A stretch of DNA of 9,361 nt from Acidobacteriota bacterium (GTDB lineage: Bacteria > Acidobacteriota > UBA6911 > RPQK01 > JADFOI01), in assembly GCA_022545645.1 (NCBI GenBank), contig JACZQQ010000092.1, positions 1 to 9,361 of the forward strand. Direction: 5' to 3'. A program made the position numbers and the translations under genes. The notes below the pieces were generated by a model. It was not told the DNA's origin, made no database searches, and worked only from the letters and a program-made list of their open reading frames with translations. The number at the start of each line of letters is the position of its first letter. Positions within the stretch are counted from its first letter, which is position 1. Below, piece after piece: positions 6,038-9,361 of this stretch.

Positions 6038-6256
6038 GTGTTGCCGGCTGTATTGAGAGTCATCTTTTGGACCTATGAACGTGGTGGCTGGCAGTACGAT
6101 ATTCTCTCCGCTCTGATTCTGGCCTTCATCTTTCTCACTCCAAGGGCAGTCCTTGATGGTTCTGCGTTCTCAAAAGCAGAGGACCCACCGATAATGGAAC
6201 AAAAGGACCAAACCATGACGGAACCAGCGCTTCAGATGCTTTCCGAAAACCCATGA
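6038..6256 (+). CDS. Small single-pass membrane protein, unknown function
   Basis: A 72-residue protein in a gap that would otherwise look non-coding. The frame can be extended to ATG 5939, but that part is repeat DNA; the strong AGGGAGGAG at 6026-6034 points to GTG 6038 (or TTG 6041). Residues 4-20 are amphipathic and aromatic (AVLRVIFWTYERGGWQY). Residues 21-36 form one membrane helix (DILSALILAFIFLTPR). The remainder is an acidic, Gln/Met-containing tail of about 35 residues with no motif I know. The WQYD stretch followed directly by a helix ending FLTPR has the look of a conserved small envelope protein rather than a chance reading frame. It sits between the Lol-like ATPase and the LolA-like gene and may be co-transcribed with the latter; a role in that transport system is only a guess. 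Confidence 0.6.
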   Translation: MLPAVLRVIFWTYERGGWQYDILSALILAFIFLTPRAVLDGSAFSKAEDPPIMEQKDQTMTEPALQMLSENP

Positions 6257-6316
6257 AAGCGCGCCGACTCTAGTGTCTCGTCCCAGGAATACCATGAATC
6301 GGGAAAGGAAAATTGC

Positions 6317-7018
6317 TTGGTGAAGTCATGTAGATGGGTCCTTTTTATCTCTTCGCTGCTGTTTGCTTCTGTGGGACTCCCTGTTCAGGCGGAAACAGCG
6401 GAGTCTCTGACCCTGGAGCAAGTTTTGACCAAGATCGATCAAGTAGGGGCGAGTCTTCGATCGATGAGTTCGTCGATTTCACAGAAAAGATGGACCGATA
6501 TCTTGCAGGAATTCGATCAGGGTGAAAGCGGCCGATTCTTTTTTCTGAAAGAGAAGGATGAGATCTACCTGCGTAAGGAAATAGACAAGCCGCAGGAAAA
6601 CACCCTGATTATCAGCGAGGGAAAACTCCTCTACTACCAGCCTAAGATCAAACAGTTGCAGAAATATGATTTAGGGAACAGGCGTGATCGAACAGAATTT
6701 CTACTTCTCGGATTCAGCTCCAACAAGCAGGCCTTAAAGGAGGCCTACCAGATTCGACTGGGAAAGAAGGAAACCATTGAGGGGCGTGAGGCCTATCCGT
6801 TGGAGCTGACGCCGAAATCGCAGTCTCTGTCTGCGTACTTTTCTCAGATCGTACTATGGATTGACACCACCTTGTGGGTTCCCATCCAGCAGAAATTGGT
6901 GGAGCCCACCCGTGACTACCTGCTCATTCGTTTCGATGATATTGATCTGAATCCCAACATCTCCAAGTCCAGATTTGACTTGAAGTTACCCAAGGATGTG
7001 CAGGTGGTAGGCAGTTAA
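6317..7018 (+). CDS. lolA: LolA-like periplasmic outer-membrane lipoprotein carrier
   Basis: A 233-residue exported protein. Residues 1-25 are a Sec signal peptide with a likely cleavage after VQA (PVQA|ETAES). Residues 31-230 match the LolA/outer-membrane lipoprotein-sorting family: an N-terminal helix with LEQVLTKIDQ; the strand pattern GRFFFLKEKDEIYLRKEIDKP; then TLIISEGKLLYYQPKIKQLQKYDL, where the family has the 'voided/ill-formed' strand around a Tyr; and the later strands ending FDDIDLNPNISKSRFDLKLP. LolA carries lipidated proteins across the periplasm after release by the LolCDE complex, which fits the permease/ATPase pair upstream. The start is TTG 6317 or GTG 6320; GGAAAGGA (6302-6309) serves either, so the first residue is uncertain. 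The gene ends 4 bases before a 22-base inverted repeat that may act as terminator. The family call is good; lolA as symbol is by similarity. Confidence 0.82.
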   Translation: MVKSCRWVLFISSLLFASVGLPVQAETAESLTLEQVLTKIDQVGASLRSMSSSISQKRWTDILQEFDQGESGRFFFLKEKDEIYLRKEIDKPQENTLIISEGKLLYYQPKIKQLQKYDLGNRRDRTEFLLLGFSSNKQALKEAYQIRLGKKETIEGREAYPLELTPKSQSLSAYFSQIVLWIDTTLWVPIQQKLVEPTRDYLLIRFDDIDLNPNISKSRFDLKLPKDVQVVGS

Positions 7019-7022
7019 GTGA

Positions 7023-7094
7023 AGGGGTGCACTGACGTGCGCCCACAAACCCTGCTTTGTCAACGGCTTATAGGGCGCACGTCAGTGCGCCCCT
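7023..7094. terminator. Long inverted repeat between convergent genes, possible bidirectional terminator
   Basis: AGGGGTGCACTGACGTGCGCCC (7023-7044) pairs with 7073-7094 over 22 positions, with one G-U in place of G-C, around a 28-base loop. It lies 4 bases after the LolA-like stop and 22 bases before the end of the opposing phosphatidyltransferase gene. The length and near-identity suggest a repetitive extragenic palindrome that could also stop transcription from both sides. A T-run typical of an intrinsic terminator is weak (CTTCTTTTTG at 7098-7107). Confidence 0.6.
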
Positions 7095-7106
7095 ATACTT
7101 CTTTTT

Positions 7107-7133
7107 GACGAGAACTTATGAATAGTCCGGGCT
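7107..7133 (-). repeat. Dispersed 3'-end repeat, copy C
   Basis: On the minus strand it reads AGCCCGGACTATTCATAAGT then TCTCGTC, three differences in 27 from copy D. It contains the stop codon and the last residues (SPDYS) of the phosphatidyltransferase gene, so the repeat has become coding. Confidence 0.75.
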
Positions 7134-7820
7134 AGTCCTCTCGGCCGATACTCTCTCTCCTGGCTCCAGTTTCCTGTCTCCAGTTTCTTGTCTACTCTCT
7201 CCTTCTTTCTCTTCCTGCTTCTGATGGGCAAGGACCCAGGCGGGGCGGCCCATCATGCGGGCCCGTGTGTAGAGAATCCGATGAACGACGGTCCAGTTGG
7301 AAAGGACAGCAATGACCCAGACTATCGGGTCCATATAGTAAAAGGAGCCGATGATGAGAAGAACGATCCGCTCGGGTCGCTCCAAAAAGCCGACCTTGCA
7401 TTGAGGAATGAGAGACTCAGCTCGAGCTCGGGTGTAGCTCGTCATCACAGATCCCATCATGACCACACCCACCAGCACGACGTAAGTCATCCGATCCTGT
7501 TGGCCATACCAGATGATCAGCCCAAGATACATGATGAGATCCGAGTATCGATCCATCACCGAATCAAAGAAGGCGCCGAAAGGGGTTGCCGAGTTCGTGT
7601 TCCGTGCCACCATTCCGTCGACCATGTCGAAAAGTCCGGCGATAATCAAGATCACTCCAGCAGTTGTAAAGCGACCCCGGGCGAAGGTATAGGCAGTGAC
7701 AATACTCATCACAAATCCCAGAAAAGTGAGGTGATTGGGATTGATGCGAAGAAAAACGAGTATCTTGATGATGACTCTCAGAATCACTTGGGCGACGGCG
7801 CCAATGCTTTGAGAAATCAT
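7116..7820 (-). CDS. CDP-alcohol phosphatidyltransferase, phosphatidylinositol-phosphate-synthase-like
   Basis: A 234-residue inner-membrane enzyme with the complete CDP-alcohol phosphotransferase signature DxxDGxxAR(x8)GxxxDxxxD: Asp65, Asp68-Gly69, Ala72-Arg73, Gly82, Asp86 and Asp90. Several hydrophobic helices are visible (about 8-24, 31-48, 52-66, 93-105, 112-128, 152-175). It transfers a phosphatidyl group from CDP-diacylglycerol to an alcohol. The segment SYTRARAES followed by GFLERPER (about 127-150) is the pattern I associate with phosphatidylinositol-phosphate synthases, so inositol phosphate is a plausible acceptor, but other acceptors cannot be excluded. The start is ATG 7820, only 45 bases downstream of the MCE gene, a gap filled by a dispersed repeat. 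The tail after about residue 200 is low-complexity; it is read through a 14-base tandem repeat and repeat copy C, and is probably a late addition. Confidence 0.88.
   Translation of the reverse strand: MISQSIGAVAQVILRVIIKILVFLRINPNHLTFLGFVMSIVTAYTFARGRFTTAGVILIIAGLFDMVDGMVARNTNSATPFGAFFDSVMDRYSDLIMYLGLIIWYGQQDRMTYVVLVGVVMMGSVMTSYTRARAESLIPQCKVGFLERPERIVLLIIGSFYYMDPIVWVIAVLSNWTVVHRILYTRARMMGRPAWVLAHQKQEEKEGESRQETGDRKLEPGERVSAERTSPDYS
7165..7192. repeat. 14-base tandem repeat in the phosphatidyltransferase tail
   Basis: Two units, TCCAGTTTCCTGTC (7165-7178) and TCCAGTTTCTTGTC (7179-7192), differ by one base. On the minus strand they encode part of the Gln/Glu/Asp/Arg-rich tail (QETGDRKLEP). The surrounding CTCTCTCTCC tract is also simple sequence, supporting slippage-driven growth of this gene end. 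Confidence 0.65.
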
Positions 7821-7823
7821 CTG

Positions 7824-7856
7824 CTTCGTGACGAGAACCTATGCATAATCCGGGCT
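7824..7856 (-). repeat. Dispersed 3'-end repeat, copy D
   Basis: On the minus strand it reads AGCCCGGATTATGCATAGGT then TCTCGTCACGAAG. It starts 9 bases after the MCE stop and ends 3 bases before the phosphatidyltransferase ATG, so it fills the whole intergenic gap. Its ACGAAG end is the only candidate ribosome-binding site for the next gene. Confidence 0.75.
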
Positions 7857-7865
7857 CCAGTGACA

Positions 7866-9272
7866 CTAAAAGACGTCGAGTTTGATGGTTAGGAACTCCT
7901 TGGGGTTCTGACGGAAATCGTAGAGCAACTTAACCATCTCCGAAGAAAGCTGATTTAGATTTTCGTACAATTTCTCGTCCTTGGCCAGGAGGCCTAGAGT
8001 GCCCTTTCCCTCTTGGATGCCGTTGACAAAGGCCGCAAAACGCTCTAACGATTGATCCAGGTTTTCATAAAGCTGATCATCGGTGGACAATTTACCTAAC
8101 GTTCCCTCACCCTGATCTATCCGGCGAGTGATGCTCTCGATGCTGGCTAGCATGCTCTCACCCTTCTCGTAAATGGAAGGATCCTTGATAAACCTCCCCA
8201 GAGACCCCTCTCCTCGGTCAATCTGGGCCAAGACGTTTTGCAGGTGACCGGTTGCCGCGTTGATCTTATCATAGACTTCCTGCTCCTGAATTAGCCGGGC
8301 CAGAGTCCCTTCACCCTCTCTGAATTCCTGAATGAGCTGGGTGGCCTGGTCGACCGTCTCGGTGGCTTTGACTACGGCTTGGTTCAGGTTTTCGTAAAAG
8401 GAGGTGTTACCGATAAATTCGCTCAGGCTACCTTCACCCTCGGAAATCGGTGACAGGATCTGATTGACCTTCTCCGAGAGCAGGGACAGGTTGGCCAAAA
8501 CGTCGTCCGCACCCGTAATCAACTCCTGAAACCCCGGCTGAGTTGTACCCGTGATGAGGACCACTTGCTCAGTCGAAGTCCCCAACCACCCTGTTTTCTC
8601 TTCTTCCACCACGAGAGGAGGTTCAGTGCTCCGCCCCAGGGAAATTTCGATGTATTTATCTCCCAGCAGCCCAATCGAACCCAAAGAGATATTGCTGTCC
8701 CGCTTGATCCAGTCCCGATACTCTGACTTGATTAGTGCGGAAACGACGATGTTCTGTAGATTTCCCCGGACCCGGTTAAGAGCCTTCCCGGTTGCCTCAA
8801 GATCTCTCCTCTGACGGGCTATCTGCTGCTCCAGATCGGCCACTTCTTCCCCGAGGACCAGGACCTGACGAGCCGCATCGCCGTACTGTTCGACCGCCTG
8901 ATCGTATTCCTCTCTCAGGTCACGCAGGTTCTCCTCGCTTACGGAGATCTCCCCTTGAAGCCGCTCTACTCGCTGGTTCAAAGCTTCAATCTGTCGTAGT
9001 GATGCCTGGTTGGCTTCGGTGGCAGGGATATCGTCGGACTCCGAAATGCTGACGTCCGTTACATTTCCTACTTCCACGCCTGCTAGAAGCACGAGGTCTC
9101 CAGGTTTCAGTCCAGAAACGTTGTTCAGGTAGGTCCTTGCGTAAAAAGTCTCCTCGAGCAGGCCGACAGTTGTCCCGATGGTGAAGATCGCGGCACCCAG
9201 AATGATGCAGGTGACCAGGACAAAGAGTCCCACTTTGAGCTCTGTAAAACTCGGCTTACCTTTTGCTGGCAT
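7866..9272 (-). CDS. MCE-domain (MlaD-like) phospholipid transport protein with inserted coiled coil and C-terminal repeats
   Basis: A 468-residue membrane-anchored MCE protein. A single N-terminal membrane helix (about 13-35) anchors it to the inner membrane. The MCE domain begins at about 42 (FYARTYLNNVSGLKPGDLVL, then AGVEVGNVTDV) and ends with the hallmark SIGLLGDKYIEISLG (199-213). Between these halves, where relatives have a short loop, lies about 90 residues of heptad-rich helix (roughly 86-170). After a linker (215-245), five copies of GEGSL/GEGTL-xxx-F/L-x6-Y-E-x-L start at 279, 320, 354, 388 and 422. MCE proteins form hexameric rings or tubes that carry phospholipids between membranes, powered by MlaE/MlaF-type ABC subunits, and the minus-strand gene upstream appears to end like MlaF. 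The start ATG 9272 has GAGGAG five bases upstream. The family is certain; direction of transport is not readable. Confidence 0.92.
   Translation of the reverse strand: MPAKGKPSFTELKVGLFVLVTCIILGAAIFTIGTTVGLLEETFYARTYLNNVSGLKPGDLVLLAGVEVGNVTDVSISESDDIPATEANQASLRQIEALNQRVERLQGEISVSEENLRDLREEYDQAVEQYGDAARQVLVLGEEVADLEQQIARQRRDLEATGKALNRVRGNLQNIVVSALIKSEYRDWIKRDSNISLGSIGLLGDKYIEISLGRSTEPPLVVEEEKTGWLGTSTEQVVLITGTTQPGFQELITGADDVLANLSLLSEKVNQILSPISEGEGSLSEFIGNTSFYENLNQAVVKATETVDQATQLIQEFREGEGTLARLIQEQEVYDKINAATGHLQNVLAQIDRGEGSLGRFIKDPSIYEKGESMLASIESITRRIDQGEGTLGKLSTDDQLYENLDQSLERFAAFVNGIQEGKGTLGLLAKDEKLYENLNQLSSEMVKLLYDFRQNPKEFLTIKLDVF
7950..8438 (-). repeat. Five protein repeats, 34-residue period, in the MCE protein C-terminus
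   Basis: GEG or GKG triplets occur at residues 279, 320, 354, 388 and 422, spaced 41, 34, 34 and 34. The first interval is longer by seven residues, one heptad. Each unit reads G-E/K-G-S/T-L, then a short helix with F or L, then Y-E-x-L-x-Q. The pattern predicts a helical rod extending from the MCE ring. Confidence 0.75.
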
Positions 9273-9277
9273 CTTCG

Positions 9278-9283
9278 CTCCTC
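9278..9283 (-). promoter_or_regulatory. Ribosome-binding site of the MCE gene
   Basis: GAGGAG on the minus strand, five bases before ATG 9272, fixes the start of the MCE protein just ahead of its membrane anchor. Confidence 0.7.
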
Positions 9284-9331
9284 ATATTTTTCTCGTCTCC
9301 TTCTCCAGAAGAAAAAGTAACAGGATACGAT

Positions 9332-9361
9332 TCATTCCAAAAATTCCTGAATATATCTATC
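9332..9361 (-). CDS. Probable C-terminal end of an MlaF-type ABC ATPase
   Basis: Only nine codons and a TGA stop (9332-9334) are in the window. They read DRYIQEFLE, which resembles the IQxFLxG-type ends of MlaF/Ttg2A ATPases. It lies 59 bases upstream of the MCE gene on the same strand, where an mlaE-mlaF-mlaD order would put mlaF. The reading frame is too short to prove; two other minus-strand frames are also partly open here. Context and the short motif are the only support. Confidence 0.42.
   Translation of the reverse strand, partial: DRYIQEFLE

Noticed and set aside
7188..7892. A 234-codon plus-strand reading frame opposite the phosphatidyltransferase gene.
   Set aside because: It is His/Asp/Ser-rich low-complexity sequence antisense to a gene with a complete catalytic signature.

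Overview
The window (about 50% G+C by eye) comes from a diderm, Gram-negative-type bacterium. It carries a lipoprotein-sorting (Lol-like) gene set and an MCE/Mla-type phospholipid transport gene, both of which imply an outer membrane. It also has a dnaK-dnaJ-hspR heat-shock cluster in which a MerR-type HspR repressor follows dnaJ. That combination occurs in several deep diderm phyla. Acidobacteriota or a Desulfobacterota-like lineage is my guess from gene content only, with low confidence.

Layout: (1) Positions 1-1826 (+) hold the 3' end of dnaK, a type I dnaJ overlapping it by 4 bases, and hspR. (2) Positions 1765-2312 hold a convergent unknown gene (-, 1823-2293). It is bounded by inverted CTGTCCCT-type ends and shares an almost perfect hairpin of about 40 base pairs with the 3' end of hspR; the end of hspR seems to have been rewritten by this segment. 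(3) Positions 2375-7018 (+) hold an envelope gene cluster: a VTT/DedA-like membrane protein, a DUF4292-like lipoprotein overlapping it by 4 bases, an FtsX/MacB-type ABC permease, its ATPase overlapping by 8 bases, a 190-base palindromic repeat, a small single-pass membrane protein, and a LolA-like periplasmic protein. (4) Positions 7116-9361 (-) converge on this cluster: a CDP-alcohol phosphatidyltransferase resembling phosphatidylinositol-phosphate synthases, a 468-residue MCE protein with a coiled coil inserted inside its MCE domain and five C-terminal repeats, and the last codons of what is probably an MlaF-type ATPase.

How the parts may work together: the plus-strand cluster supplies the roles needed to extract lipoproteins from the inner membrane (permease plus ATPase), carry them through the periplasm (LolA-like) and perhaps receive them at the outer membrane (DUF4292-like lipoprotein). 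The minus-strand genes make a phospholipid head group and move phospholipids across the envelope. The region therefore looks like an envelope-biogenesis neighbourhood attached to a chaperone operon.

The most distinctive non-coding feature is a dispersed repeat (core AGCCCGGA-TTATGCATA). It occurs four times in 2 kb, and three copies start at or near a stop codon in the same orientation relative to the gene. Two inverted copies flank a compound palindrome. The long hairpin at hspR and the 22-base inverted repeat between convergent genes complete a strikingly palindrome-rich set of gene ends.
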